Positions 48,375 through 61,008 of a stretch of 64,000 nt of DNA are shown here, piece by piece. The notes under the pieces are model-generated. The model ran no database searches. It was not told where the DNA came from and worked only from the letters and a program-made list of their open reading frames with translations. A program made the position numbers and the translations under genes. Each line of letters starts with the position of its first letter. Positions within the stretch are counted from its first letter, which is position 1. This stretch comes from Ilex aquifolium (lineage: Eukaryota > Streptophyta > Magnoliopsida > Aquifoliales > Aquifoliaceae): NCBI GenBank assembly GCA_951799425.1, contig OX637393.1, positions 36,839,744-36,903,743 of the forward strand. Reading direction: 5' to 3'.

Positions 48375-48490
48375 AATGTCCAAATTCCAACAGCTCTGCT
48401 CACGATCAAAGAACTAACAAGCCTTTCCTCATCCATGCTCGGTATTGAACTTGTAACTTTGAAAGTATGCGGTCTAGGTACCCATCTGTC
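48375..48490 (-). pseudogene. LINE-b distal piece, unit 2
   Basis: W.PRPHTFKV segment next to the hAT left end, with target copy CATCTGTC at 48483-48490. An open frame of 132 codons running through here is a hAT/LINE fusion artefact. Confidence 0.7.
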
Positions 48491-51400
48491 TAGGGATGGC
48501 AGTGGAGCGAAGAGAGGCCGGGGGGTGTAGTCTTCATCCTCGTACCTGCTTAAAAAAACTATGTCCATCCCCGAGGGTGGTCTACCCTCGTTAACGGATT
48601 TAGTTTTCATCATCATCTCCGTCCGCGGGTAAATTTGGAAACCCCCGCTCCCGCCTTCATCCCCGCCCTCGTGCCCCGTACCCACCCAGCCCAAGCCCAG
48701 GCCAACATAATCCAAAATTCTAAATAAATCTAACATTCTAAATAATCCAACATAATTATAGAATATCATAACATAATTAAAAGCTTGTCTACAAAATAAT
48801 CCAACATAATATAATTCAAACCTTGCCTCCCATGTAAATCCAACACAACATCATGCAACACAACATAATGTAACATAACATAATCCAACATAACACAGAC
48901 AACAAATGTCCAAAATACTACTTGAATATTTGTAATGAAAAAACTTTATGTCATGTTCCTTCACACCTATAATTTAATAAAGAAAATAAAATATAAAAAA
49001 CTGTAATAATTGCAAACAAATATTTTGTATTTGTTAATAAAATTGATTGGTTGAAATTCAAAAATTACCAACTCAATCATCTCTTAACACCATCGGTGGT
49101 GATAGAATCTACTTTTTCACTATCATTTTCCTATATCATTAAAAGAAAAAAAAAACTATTAGATTCTTCTAAAGGAAAATTTTCAACTAAAATGATATGC
49201 CTCATCACCCATATCAAGATCCTCCAATAATGTGTATCTCTTCAGGCCCGTCGAAGTGGATGAACCTAAGAAAAAATAATAATGCATTAGTCATACTTTA
49301 AACCCCCCTCCAAAAAAAATTATGATGCACATACAACTAATATTTCATTACCTCGTTCTTTAGCCCATAAACAACCTTGAGAGCACATTAAAGCATCTAC
49401 TGTAGTTGGAAGAAGTCTTTGCGATGCGGACTGATCACCCTCCCACTTTTGCTAAAAGCAGATTTCGAAGCAACGGTAGAAATTGGAATGACAAAAAGAT
49501 CTTTAGCAATCATTTGAAGCAAGTGATACTTATGACCACTTGTCTTCCAAAAATATAGCATATCAAAATCTGAAATTCTTGGCATCATACCTTCTTCTAA
49601 GTAACGATCAAACTCAGATCTCCCACGCGCTTTTATTATCTCTTTTGTTTGTATAAACTTATCAAAATCAGAGAGATCATCAATTAATGGGCTTTTGGAA
49701 CCAATATTTGATTGAAGAAGGGGATGAGAAGACTGCGGTTCATAATCACTTTCTTGCCTCGCTTCATATTCGCCTACCAATTTCAAGCAAAGCTCCTTAA
49801 TCCTCATCACTTCATTTAAAGCTTCAACATCTCCATACATTTTCTCATAGTAATACTCCAAAATTCCCTACTTATACCGCGAATCTAAAACAGTGGCTAT
49901 TCCCATAACACCCTGAATACACTCCAATGTTTGTTAAACTTTTTCAACATATTCAAGGTCATATCTTTTATCACGTCTTTTGGCTTTGAAGCCGCTTAGA
50001 TATTTCGACCCTTATCCCACAAATAGTTGGAAAGTGTACATTGGCAGTAGGATACTTTGTTCCTGAAAATAATTTTGTTGCACTATGAAACAATTTCAAT
50101 TTTTCACAAACCCCTCTTGCCACATCTCAATCATCTTTAGTCGGACAAATCTTATAATGAGAATCTCGATACTTCAAGCGAGCAAATACATTTTTGCAAA
50201 TCAAACTAGTCTGAAGCATGAGAAAAGTAGAGTTTCATCACGTCTTAACATCAAGAGTAAGCTTCTTATTACTTGGAATATGTATCTGATGAGCTACCTA
50301 TTCAAATTTTTGCACTCTCTTGGGAGATGTTGTCCAATAAGCAACACTATCACGAATTCTTTTAATATCATCTCCAATCACATTCAATCCACCTTGGACA
50401 ATTAAGTTGAGAATATGTGCACAACAACGCATATGGAACAATCGACCATGCAATATTTGCAAACCAAATTGAAGTTTATCCAACAAAATAGCCACAATTG
50501 TATCATTAGTGGTACAATTATCCACGATCAAAGTTATCAACCTTCTACCAAGGTTTCAATTGAAAAAGCAATTCATCAAACACTCCAGAAGCACTTCATT
50601 GGTATGTGGATAAGGCATATATAAAAATCTAAAGATAATACAAATACGAAAGATCATTAAATATTTAAATTAAATAACACTTGTTAATGAAAGATCATTA
50701 GATATTTCAAATAAATAAATATGTTAAATAAAGATCATTAGTACCTCATAATTCCACTTTGCAAGGTCCAAGAACTGTCTAAAGTGTGTGGTGATTGCCG
50801 TGTATCCCATTATTTGATTGCTTGAGGACCACATGTCCATAGTGATAGCAGCTCTACTCTTTGTTTTTTTCCAACAACTTCATTGTCTTCTCTTTTTCGG
50901 CTTTGTAAATTTGAAGGAAATCATTTCTGAGAGTATTGCGGGATATCATTTTGAACATGGGTTAAAGAGTGTGATAATATTTTTGAAACCCGTGATGCTC
51001 AACTATACTAAGAGGATATTCATGCGATATGATCATATTGGCAAGATCCCTCGTCCCAGCCTCTTGAGCAAATCGCCAGTTCTCCTTGGTTTTCTCGGTA
51101 TCATTCTCTGATAGGTTTGATACTAATAAACATTGCTTCAAATTTTTATATTCCTTCCTCGGACAACTATTAAGATGGTCATGTAAGTGGCCAGTTCCAT
51201 TCTTAGCACCACCGACAAGCAATTTATTACATTCATTGCACTCAACCTTTAACTTACCATCAATTGTTTTCTTTTTAAAATGATTCCACACGATCTATGC
51301 CTATATGTTTCAACAAGAGTCTTTGGGGTTGAGTTGGTAGATTGATCTTCATCAATAGAGATTAGAAGTTGGTTGCTTTCAACCGGTGTTGCAGAAGTTT

Positions 51401-52566
51401 TAGGAGTTACAATATTATTTCTCAATTCTTCTCTTTATATTGCTAAACTGGCAATTCACTTAAGTAATATCAAGGCTTGTAATCAACTACATGTAAATAG
51501 CAATCAACTTTCACATAATATATTATGATGCTAATAGTTCACTTAAAAATCAATTCACTTGTTTACTGGTAGCTTATTACTATAAGGAATTATCAATTAA
51601 GAATATCATCTTAAAAGAAACAAAGACAGTTAACACGTATGTAATAGAGTGGACAATTCCATAGCCAAAACAACCCAAACTTGCACAGTTTTATTGTGTG
51701 CAGATGGAGTCACTGTGCAACCTGTTGCTCTTTCTTAACTTCCCCATATTTCTCTTTTTTCAACCCTTCTTCCCCCTCTGAACCTATCAAAATGAAGAGA
51801 GAGAAACAAACAAGCAACAGAGAAAAACAGCCCACAAGACAACCAAAACCCAGAAGAGAAGTAATCAAAACACCACACACACAATTTTTCTTTCTACATC
51901 ATTAGCAATCAACAAAGAGCGAGAGAGAGAGAGAGAGACGGTTGAGAAAAAAGACATAGAGAGAGAGAGAGAGACTTACCTGGCCTAGTCAGCCAACAAC
52001 CAGCGATGAACCTAGGCAGAGTGTGGGCAAATCAACAATAGAGATCTGCAATCAACAATGATAAGCGACTCAGCCGACACCGATGAACAGAGATCAACGA
52101 TGGACAGAGAGATGATGGAGAGAGATAGATAGAGCTTAAGAGAAAGACAGAATGTTCCTTACTGGACTGGTCAACAACTCAGCCGACACCGACAACCAGC
52201 AATCAACGAACAACGATGGAGAAATTAGGGGCCTTAGAGCTGAAGAAAATTAGGGGCCAACGATCAACAGATAGCTAATGGACTTGGGGGCTCAGACGCT
52301 CAATGGAGACGGAGGCATAGAGGAGTCAAGAGAGTGATTCACTTAGGGCTTCGTTTGGGACTTAGTAGTGTACATATATATATAATAACAGGAATAACGG
52401 GGGCGGGACAGGGGTAAGTGTCAGTCCATAACCGTCTTCATCCCAGCATGGGTTTATACGGGTATTCCCGTATACGTCCACCGTTCAATACGTATTGTCC
52501 ATTCCCCGTCCAAACGGGGAGGGTTTGGAGGAATACCCATTTTTCCCTGGTCTACTGTCATCCCTA
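48491..52566 (-). mobile_element. hAT DNA transposon, unit 2 (4076 bp)
   Basis: Same insertion as in unit 1: identical target duplication CATCTGTC at 48483-48490 and 52567-52574. The insertion therefore preceded the triplication. The (GA)n tract near 51921-51975 is interrupted and rearranged relative to unit 1. Confidence 0.9.
49397..51291 (-). pseudogene. hAT transposase, broken, unit 2 (best preserved)
   Basis: Keeps GAG where units 1 and 3 have TAG, so the BED finger is open: W-x-H-F, CNEC and H-x4-H/C spacing all lie in one 109-codon frame (50962-51291). The core piece (50298-50540, extended to KRIRDSVAYWTTSPKRVQKF) and dimerisation domain (49397-49861) remain separated by stops. Confidence 0.85.
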
Positions 52567-52574
52567 CATCTGTC

Positions 52575-53565
52575 CTGCTGGGCTCTAACACTTTGCCCAT
52601 TTCTAATTCTCCAACGCATTCCTACATCTACAACATGTCTTGAAGCCAAGATGCTACGCCAAGTGAGCGAAAGATATGACCCTAGTTGTGCCTTTAAAAT
52701 AGTAGAAGTAGGAAGATACTTAGCATTTAAAACTTTGAAAATCATCAAGTCAGGGTGTTGTACTAATCTCCAGAATTCCTTAGCCAACATTGCTAGATTA
52801 AAGGCTTCCTAGTCTCGGAATCCTAAACCTCATTGGGATTTTGCAAGGCAAATCTTATTCCAAGCCATCCAAAGAATCTTTCTTTCATTGTCTCTTTGAC
52901 CCCACCAGAAATTCGCCACTATATTATTAAGCTTTTTGCATAACGAGGAGGATAACTGGGTATTGCTTGTGCCACAACTTTAATAAGAATTTCTTTCCCA
53001 GCAGGAGATAATAATTTCTTTTTCCATCCTTGCACTTTGGACCATACCCTTTGTGAAATAGAATGAAAATTTTCCTTTTTCGACCAACTATTGAGGGTAG
53101 GCCCAAATGCTTTTCATGACTGGAAACCACATGGACTTGTAGCATATGAAGGAGAGGAAACTTCTCATCTCGACCGACATTTCTAGTAACTACAACAGCA
53201 GATTTTGACAAGTTAATCTTTTGTCCCGAAGCCCTCTCATAAAAATGAAGACATTCTTTAATAGCTAAAGTGTTTTGTTCATCTGCTTGTGCAAATACAA
53301 GATTGTCATCGACAAAGAGTAAATTAGAGAAAATTGGACCTCCACGACCAGCAGATAACCCTTTTATTCCACCGTTTGCTTCTACCATTTTCAGCAATGA
53401 TAAGAGTCCTTCCGAACACAACAAGAAAAGATAAGGCTGTAGGGGATCACCTTATCGTAGCCCTCTCTTTGGATGGAAGTATCCCATTTGTTCGCCATTT
53501 ATTACAACAGAATATGAGACAATATTCACACAAGTCATCAACAGTTTAGTCAAGGGCGCAGTCAG
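52575..53565 (-). pseudogene. LINE-b reverse transcriptase fragment, unit 2
   Basis: Longest LINE-b frame in the window: 165 codons at 52927-53424 with LLFVDDNLVFA, GQKINLSKSAVVV, HLGLPSIVGRK. Upstream, PKRGLR-stop-GDPLQPYLFLL shows a nonsense change where the family has Gln. This copy retains the 31 bp and 10 bp lost in unit 1. Confidence 0.8.
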
Positions 53566-53845
53566 AAATCTTTTGCAGGGGGGGAAACTTTAGACTCATT
53601 AATAAGTTAAAATTATAATAGTAATATTAACATTATTTTCATGGAAAAAATTAATTCTAATAACTTTTATAGGGATATTGTTATTGAGAAATGTTAAGTT
53701 GAGGTGCAACCAATGTACACAAGTGATGTATGAAGCCAGCCAATAAAAAATTAATGAATGTTCAATTGAACAGTAAGTCTTGAATTATAATTGTCAACTA
53801 AGAAGGAAAATGAGAGAAAATAAGGATTGGATCAAATTTCAATTT
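53566..53845. other. Unit 2 right end
   Basis: AT-rich, equivalent of 41786-42074, no gene. Confidence 0.35.
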
Positions 53846-54458
53846 TTTTTGGAAAATTAAGAAAGAAAGTCTTGAGTATTCCTTGCACAAGCTCTCCCCA
53901 GAATTACAAAAAATTATTAACACTTAGATACACTTCAAGGCACAATTAGGCCTACCAAAGTGAAAAGCATGATCAATACCAGTGAAATGGAAAGCACTTT
54001 CATAAGCTCAGAAAGCTAAAGAGCCTGTTTTTTTCATTCCTATTCAGATTGCCAAAAATTAGTAGTCGTCTCAGTAACTACCCCTCTGAATTATCCCCAA
54101 TTCCTTAAATTTATAAGCCAATCCACAAGTAGGTACAGCCCTCTCAAATCTATTGCTGACAGATGACCCCCCCCCCCCCACCCTACCCCAAACCCCACCC
54201 CCACCCCAAAAAAAACACTACATTACAAGAATTTTTGGGGTTGTGCAAAAAATTGGTCAAACATCATCGCAAATATGCATATGAATAGCAATTTTGGCTC
54301 GAGGAGGGGAAATGTTTGTTAGTTGTTTCTAAAGAAAGACTTGATTATCAAGAACAACGAACTTGAGCCCATTAGATTTTGAAGTTTTGATCCCAGTGAA
54401 TAAAATTATTTTTTGTCGAGTGGTTTCTTGTATTTTAAGATAAGTAATGCTTATGTAG

Positions 54459-54854
54459 GTGTTTTCTTCCTGCTATGATGGACTTATCCGGTTAATGGAT
54501 GTTGAGAAGGAGGTATTTGATCTAATATATTCAAGTGAATATGGTATATTTTGTATTTCTCAACGTCTAGATGATGGGAAGTCCTTATACTTTAGTGAGG
54601 GTCTTGGCGTAGCGATATTTGGGATGAGGGAGCAGGAAAATATTCATTCTCATTGCACTTGCATGACAATAGAATCAACACCATAGATTTTAACTTAGAA
54701 AACAGTAACATCATGGCTACAAGTTCCACTAATGGGCTGGACTGCCTGTATTTGGGATTTGAGATATATTGATTCAGATAAGCTCAAATCTTCTAAGACA
54801 GTTGGCCATAAAATGGTTGTCCATTCTGCTTAGTATTCACGAGTTGGGTGCAAG
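54459..54854 (+). pseudogene. WD-repeat protein (WDR76-like) fragment, unit 3
   Basis: Shares with unit 1 the single-base loss in the V-DIWDE segment (here GVAIFGMREQ), plus the later frameshift and stop common to all copies. Confidence 0.6.
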
Positions 54855-55074
54855 CAAAAAGGTATTGTATAGTCGATGACCCCAAAAGTCACGGGGAGCA
54901 CAATAATGGCCTTTCATTTCTCATCCTGATAAATCTTCAACAATAATGGCGTTTCAATTGTCATCCAGAATTCAAAACATGAGCTGTGTACTCTATATCA
55001 AGCTCATTGGTGACCTGCCAAGCACATAAATTTAGCAAAACTCCCCAAAAAAAAAAAAAGTGAGAGAGAAAATA

Positions 55075-55416
55075 ATGGAACCCAAGAGGGTGTGCGTTTT
55101 CATCTCCATAGCTGTTGTACTAATTGTGCTCAGCACAAATATTCAAACAGCTGATAGTTCAGAGATCAAAAAAGGAAGCTCTTGGTGCAATGGAACCATC
55201 ACAGACTGCATTGAAGAAGACGACCAAGAGTTCCTAATGGAGTCTGAAGTGAGCAGAAGGATTCTTCTAGACACCAACAAACTCACTGTCAAATCTCTCA
55301 ACAAAGGATCAGCTGTATGTGATACAGATCGGTATGGCAGTTGCATAGTTAAGATCGGCGAATACAATAGACCTTGTACGTACGAAAATCGATGTAAACG
55401 CGGTCCCCAACCATGA
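55075..55416 (+). CDS. RALF-like secreted peptide precursor, unit 3 (113 aa)
   Basis: Protein identical to the unit 2 copy (ends RGPQP). Signal peptide, acidic propeptide, RRILL and four Cys intact; the flanks differ by only scattered bases (for example one change just downstream at about 55460). No sign of decay. Confidence 0.85.
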   Translation: MEPKRVCVFISIAVVLIVLSTNIQTADSSEIKKGSSWCNGTITDCIEEDDQEFLMESEVSRRILLDTNKLTVKSLNKGSAVCDTDRYGSCIVKIGEYNRPCTYENRCKRGPQP

Positions 55417-55634
55417 TCATAAAGAAGGAGAGATACCTGTGCTGTAATTAAATCTCTCTGACGAAACAATGATCTTGCTATGCGGTTTCTTTTTCATGCC
55501 TTTTTTATTTTATTTTATCTGTAACCTTGTTATGATTGTAGTTAATATAAAATTCTCCCTCCATATACATGAATCCCTATAATTTGAAGCCATGTTTGCT
55601 AAACAATTAGCTATCTCATTTCCACTCCTACGAA

Positions 55635-55927
55635 TCCAAGACACACACAAGCTACTAAAGCCACAGCAAAAGGACATTGTAAGAAGAGGTGGTCAAGGGA
55701 GGTTCAACAGAGCCATCACATAAGAGACACTCAATATCTACAATAATTCTCCTTTGGTGAAGATTGCATCAAGTAGGAAGGATATTATTGATAACCCTCC
55801 ATGCAAAATTTTTAATTTTATTGGGAATCTTCAAGAACCATATAAATTCACCAGGCCACTTCCCATTACTGATACTAGGCTTCCCTCCTCTGTTTAGATC
55901 ACGAAGTAAACCTTGACCCATAATCAA
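55635..55927 (-). pseudogene. LINE zinc-binding fragment, unit 3
   Basis: Counterpart of 23101-23393, with a point difference in the N-L-H-Q region; same relic. Confidence 0.6.
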
Positions 55928-55934
55928 GTGGTAT

Positions 55935-56463
55935 TAGGGGTGTCCATGGGTTGGGTTGGCACATGGGACCTGTTACTCGGCCTGAAAAAATAAGACTGAA
56001 ACTCAATATGTTTGGTAGTTGGTCCGTCCGACCCTGAGCTCAATATCTTTTAAGAGAAAACTTGGGCCTGCCCCTCAAGCCCATTACCCGACTCCAAACT
56101 CGGTCCATTAGCCCACTTGTTTTAAAAAAAATTGACAATTGAAAGTTATGTAGAATATTCCTTTAAAAAAAGAGTTATTTACTTAAATATTAAGTCGAGT
56201 AATTTAGGGTATTATTCATTATTCAATATTCATTATTTACTTAAATACTAAATAATTCATCTCAAATAAATTTTTTTATTTTATATATATATATATATAA
56301 TGTCCACCTTGTGAGTGATGGGTTGGGTTGCAGGTAGTCTACCCCTACCCGAAGCTAGGCCTGCTCCGCCCAATAACTCACAAAGGTAAGGGCTTGGGCC
56401 TACCCTACCCAGGCCTAACCCGAAAAAAAATTTACGGGCCTTGCCGGCCCATAGACACCCCTA
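55935..56463. mobile_element. Small non-autonomous hAT-type element, unit 3
   Basis: 529 bp with TAGGGGTGTCC and inverted end. It has lost about 60 bp of the central AT-rich part (near 56270-56300) compared with units 1 and 2. Confidence 0.7.
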
Positions 56464-57334
56464 AGTGAAATGCACTTTTTAGGGAAATTCGAAGGTCGGT
56501 CCCCTTTTGTGAACTTATCTGGTGATAAGTCCATCAAGGAAACTTGTTTAATATTAAGTCCATTTTGATCTCCATTGTCAAAAATACCCTCAGCAGTTAT
56601 GTTTAATTAAAATAAATTTGAAAACTAACAACTCCTAAATTTTAGGAGTTTGACTAACATTAAATTTCCCTCTCTCTTTTATCTATCTATATTCATAGAA
56701 TATGACTATTTATTTCTCTCTTTCTCATATATGCATATAGTAATATTAAAAAAAATAGTAATATTCAAACCCAAAAAATAGTAGCATTTAAATAAAAAAA
56801 AATAGTAACATTTAAATATAAAAAAATAGTAATATTCAAAAACAAAAAAAATAATAACATTGACTATTAATATTTAGGAAAATAATAGTAGTAACATGCT
56901 CAACAAAAAGAGTAACATGAACAATAACATGTTCAACAAAAATAGTAACATGCTCACAAAAACAGTAACATGAACAGTAACATATTCAACAAAAATAGTA
57001 ACATGCTCACAAAAACAGTAACATGAACAGTAACTTGTTAAGAAAAACAGTAACATAGAATATTCAAAAAAAAAAAAAATAGTAACATTCAAAATCAAAA
57101 ACAATAACATTTAAAACACATAATGACAACCTTCTAATCTGTGCATTCTTTAATTTCGAAATACATAATGACAATCTATCCTTTAAACCTCTAATCAATT
57201 AGCTTAAAGTTTTATATAGCCGGTCGACGGTCATTGGACGATGTTTAAATTATTAATTTATATCTTAATTTTGAGATTCAACCTTCAATTTTGAGAATCT
57301 AGAACCAGTAGTGTGTGTGTGTATATATATATAT

Positions 57335-57385
<51 letters not shown>

Positions 57386-57959
57386 TATAGAGAAAGAGAG
57401 AGTATCAGTTATTCTTTGAATTTGAATTTCAAATTTATGTAAAAAATTTATTGGCATATCTTTATTGATGGTAAATTAAGGGATAACAAATTAACAATTT
57501 CCAAATTAGGAAACTAATTTAAAGTTGCTTTCAAGGAAGGGTATTTTGGAGTCTAAAAAAAATGGTGGACTTAACTACTTACTAGTAAGATTAAAAACGG
57601 ACTTATCCCCAAATAAGTTTCCTTGACGGACTAAATTTATTATAAGTCCATTAAAGAGGACTTAGCCCCAATTTTTACCACTTTTTATAGGGAGTCAAAT
57701 GAAGCAGCTCACCAGCTCCCGAGATGGGGACTTGCACTCAGGCACGAAGGAGACCTTCCTGATCACAGCTTCCAAACCTAGTAAATGAAGCAGTGATAAA
57801 TGAGAATTCTATTTAGTTATATTGTTTTTAACTTGTGTTAGTTTAATTTACTTACTCCCATTTTCCATGTGCTTCACCTTTTACTAGCAAAAATAAAAAA
57901 TAAACAAATCGATCATTGGGTAGTTGAGCACAAACTGGGATAACAACAATTTGTACAAT
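56464..57959. other. AT-rich DNA with minisatellite, unit 3
   Basis: Equivalent of 24004-25500; AGTAACATG minisatellite at about 56890-57055 and compound microsatellite at about 57312-57404. No gene. Confidence 0.6.
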
Positions 57960-58690
57960 CACTACAACAAAAATCGTTTTTTGCGACGATTTTTTTCGTC
58001 GCTAAATTAAAAAAATCGTCGCCAATTATTTTTTGGGACGTTTTTTTTTCGTCGCGTGTTCGTCGCAATAGCCTCGTCGCATAAAGTATTTTGCGACGTA
58101 ATATTATTTTCATCGCAAAAAAAAAAAAATGCGACGAAAAAAAAACTTCGCAAAAATTTCAAAAAACGTAGCTAAAATCTATTCCACCAGCATAAAAAAT
58201 AAAAAATAATAATTTAATTAATTTTTCGCGGCGTAAAAAAATCGTCGCAAATAATTTTGTACATAAATAAAAAATATAAAAAATAATAATTTAATTAATT
58301 TTTAGTGACGAAAAAAAATTGTAACAAATAAATTTTTATATAACTAAAAAATATAAAAAAAATAATTTAATAAATTTTTAGCGACGTAAAAAAATCGTCG
58401 CAAATAATTTTTTACATAAATAAAAAATGTAAAAAAAAAATAATTTAATTAATTTTTTGCGACGTAAAGAACTCGTCGCAAATAATTTTTTACATAAATT
58501 AAAAATATAAAAAATAATAATTTAATTAATTTTTAGCGACATCAAAAAATCGTCGCAAATAATTTTTTACATAAATAAAAAATATAAAAAATAATTGAAT
58601 AAATACATTTGTGACGTGTAAAAAGCGTCGCGAAAATGATGTTACTTTAATTTTTTTAGCGAAGATTTTAATTTCGTCACAAAAAAGTTA
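57960..58690. mobile_element. CACTA-like element end with subterminal hairpin repeats, unit 3
   Basis: CACTACAAC terminus, GCGACG/CGTCGC motifs and five 78-bp tandem hairpin units (about 58209-58590). Confidence 0.6.
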
Positions 58691-58974
58691 TTTTTTTTTT
58701 TAAAAAATAACCTTGTATAAAAAATGATATTCCAATAAAAATTTTCACCTGTACACCTATAATACCTGTGTTCAATAAAAAACTAGCACAATTAATACAT
58801 TTCACATATTTTCCATTCAACAACCAACACAAACTAACATCAAATACCATACTAACAAAAACATAAAATATAATACACTTAATAAAAGTTATACAAATCA
58901 TCAAAATATCCAACAATGTAATCTACATACAAGTTTCCAAAAATATTTTAATACATAACCAAAAGTGACCACTA

Positions 58975-59233
58975 GCAAATCATCATACCCAAAAAAAAAT
59001 TTGTGACGTCCGAAAATTTAGGTTGAGCACAAACTTCATTAATAGTCTTTTACTCTAGTATCAACAGATACTGACGAATCCTTCGTGAATTGAAAAAATG
59101 TGGGACTTTTCTTTAAAGCCTCAACAAGGTCAAGAAGCTCGGATTCAACATTTTTCAATGCATTAGCTTTTAGTGCTACAATGTACAAAGCAGAGGCATA
59201 GTTTCCAGAACCTCCAAATAATGACAAAGGCAC
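58975..59233 (-). pseudogene. Mitochondrial ATP synthase subunit O (OSCP) exon fragment, unit 3
   Basis: The better copy. After an acceptor-like TTTCAG it reads VPLSLFGGSGNYASALYI, ANALKNVESELLDLVEALKK, SPTFFQF, DTRVK in one frame. One extra base after DTRVK then breaks the frame before INEVCAQPKFSDVTK. Other OSCP exons are absent. Confidence 0.75.
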
Positions 59234-59340
59234 CTGAAATGCCACGGACAAAAAATGAATGATTAACATAAGTGAAACTGTCATAGATCCAAGAATCTAA
59301 CTTGTGGATATTTTGTTCATTGGAGAAATGAAGAGTATCA

Positions 59341-60205
59341 TTTTTTTTTAACAAAGGTAAAATTTTATTTATTAACCAAGCGATATTACAAGAAGCAAAT
59401 GAAAGACATAAACGCCTTAACAGAAACAAACCAACTCAAAGTAAGGCACAAACGCCTGTCAAAACAACCAAAACTCAAAAGGTCAAAAGCAAACAAAAAC
59501 AAGTATGCTCCCAGTTCAGATTCTTCATAGCAGCCACAACCCTTCCTTCTACTTCCAAAGCATTTCAAACAAATCAACACTTATTCAAAGTGCAGATTTC
59601 CAGCAAAACCCAAACAAGCAGCCCTTATCATCAAACAACACCTTCTTCTTTTTCCGCAGAATAGGTAATCCCAACTTAGGAAAATTACAAGGCATACCTT
59701 TCATCCTATGAAGCAAAACCCCCTCACCAATCCAATTATCACAGAAAAAGTCAATATTCTTTCCATTTACAACTAAAACCTTTGAACCAGCAAAAACCAG
59801 CTCAAAGTATGGTCTTAGTAATTCAAAGCTAGCGAAATGAGTTTTACCAAGACAACGTAAAAGAATTCTTCCACTAAAAAATTTAGAATTAAAAACCTTA
59901 GCCCATAGAGAAGAATCCCTCATCAAATTCTAAACCTGCTTCATTCGAAAAGCTGTTTGGATCTCCTCAAATTTCCTTAAGCCCAACCCTCCCTCATTTT
60001 TGGGCAAGGTGATCTTACTCCATGAAACCCAATGTCTTCTTTTCACATCCAACTTACTGGACCACACAAAACCAGACATTAAAGAATTAAGTCTAGAAAC
60101 ATAGTTTGCATCGACTCTTACCCTCTTACCATACTAATTCCTGACATTGACTCTAGTTTACATTGACACAGACACCAAGTTCCACAGCATAAACTCTCTG
60201 TCAAT
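59341..60205 (-). pseudogene. LINE-a, 3' end and ORF2 fragment, unit 3 (uninterrupted)
   Basis: The A tail (T run at 59341-59349), 3' UTR and C-terminal coding remnant are contiguous here, showing the state before the LTR insertion that split unit 1. The LTR target CCTTC is single at about 59541. The same stop after LRMKQV-equivalent sequence is present. Confidence 0.75.
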
Positions 60206-60899
60206 GAGGTAGGCGGCCTTGCTTTTGTGTACTTACTTCAATACGCATTTTACCTTCTAATATATTTGACTCAGCTCTTTCCTAATGTATTTGATTCCTA
60301 GCCTTTTGTCGAGTAATTGTAACAATTATAGTGCGCTTTAACTACCTGAATCAAAATTTACACCTCGGCCACACTCTATTCACAATTCAACCTAAACACA
60401 CATCTACTGATTATGCATTAGCTGTGACCCTTTATATTATCTTCTCAATAAAATAAGCAGCCAGAACATGTTGGAAAACCTGCAACATCCACAATCTATA
60501 GTCGCTAAAACCATCCTTATACAAACTTCCATCATCCATGGAAACCACTATATGAGTCACCAAGTCCTCTCGTTGCCTCCATATCTATAGAATATCACAC
60601 GTATTTACTCACATCAATTCTCTGTCCCTCTCCTTACCACACTGATCAGAAAAGAGAAAAGTTGCAATGCACGTTTTCTTGGCTAAACCGTCCTGAATGA
60701 TGAGATGCAGGATGCGTAGCATCACCCGAGAATCTTCCAAAGTATACTATAGTGCTTGTCCTGCTTATAACTGATTGTCATGCTGTCTTCTAAGTTATGC
60801 TTTATGTTTTTTACTAATGGTTATTTCTCTTTTTCGCTCTATTGTTTCAGATGCAAAAATGTGAGAAGGTATGGATGAAAAAGCTCATTTAGAAGGTCC
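60206..60899. other. Unassigned DNA between LINE-a and LINE-b, unit 3
   Basis: Equivalent of 35936-36639. No named gene. Confidence 0.3.
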
Positions 60900-61008
60900 A
60901 AATTCCAACAGCTCTGCTCACGATCAGAGAACTAACAAGCCTTTCCTCATCCATGCCCGGTATTGAACTTGTAACTTTGAAAGTATGCGGTCTAGGTACC
61001 CATCTGTC
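60900..61008 (-). pseudogene. LINE-b distal piece, unit 3
   Basis: WVPRPHTFKVTSSIPGMDEE segment abutting the hAT element; target copy CATCTGTC at 61001-61008. Confidence 0.7.

Larger units (their letters stand above)
42075..53845. repeat. Tandem triplication, unit 2
   Basis: About 11.77 kb, head-to-tail with units 1 and 3. Lacks the LTR element and carries a private 721-bp deletion at 47016-47018 that removes the OSCP exon and the LINE-a tail. Positions 42075-42683 correspond to 21322-21924 and hold no supported gene. Confidence 0.9.

Noticed and set aside
48371..48769. 132-codon ORF at the hAT left end, unit 2
   Set aside because: Fusion of hAT terminus with LINE-b frame across the insertion boundary; not a gene.
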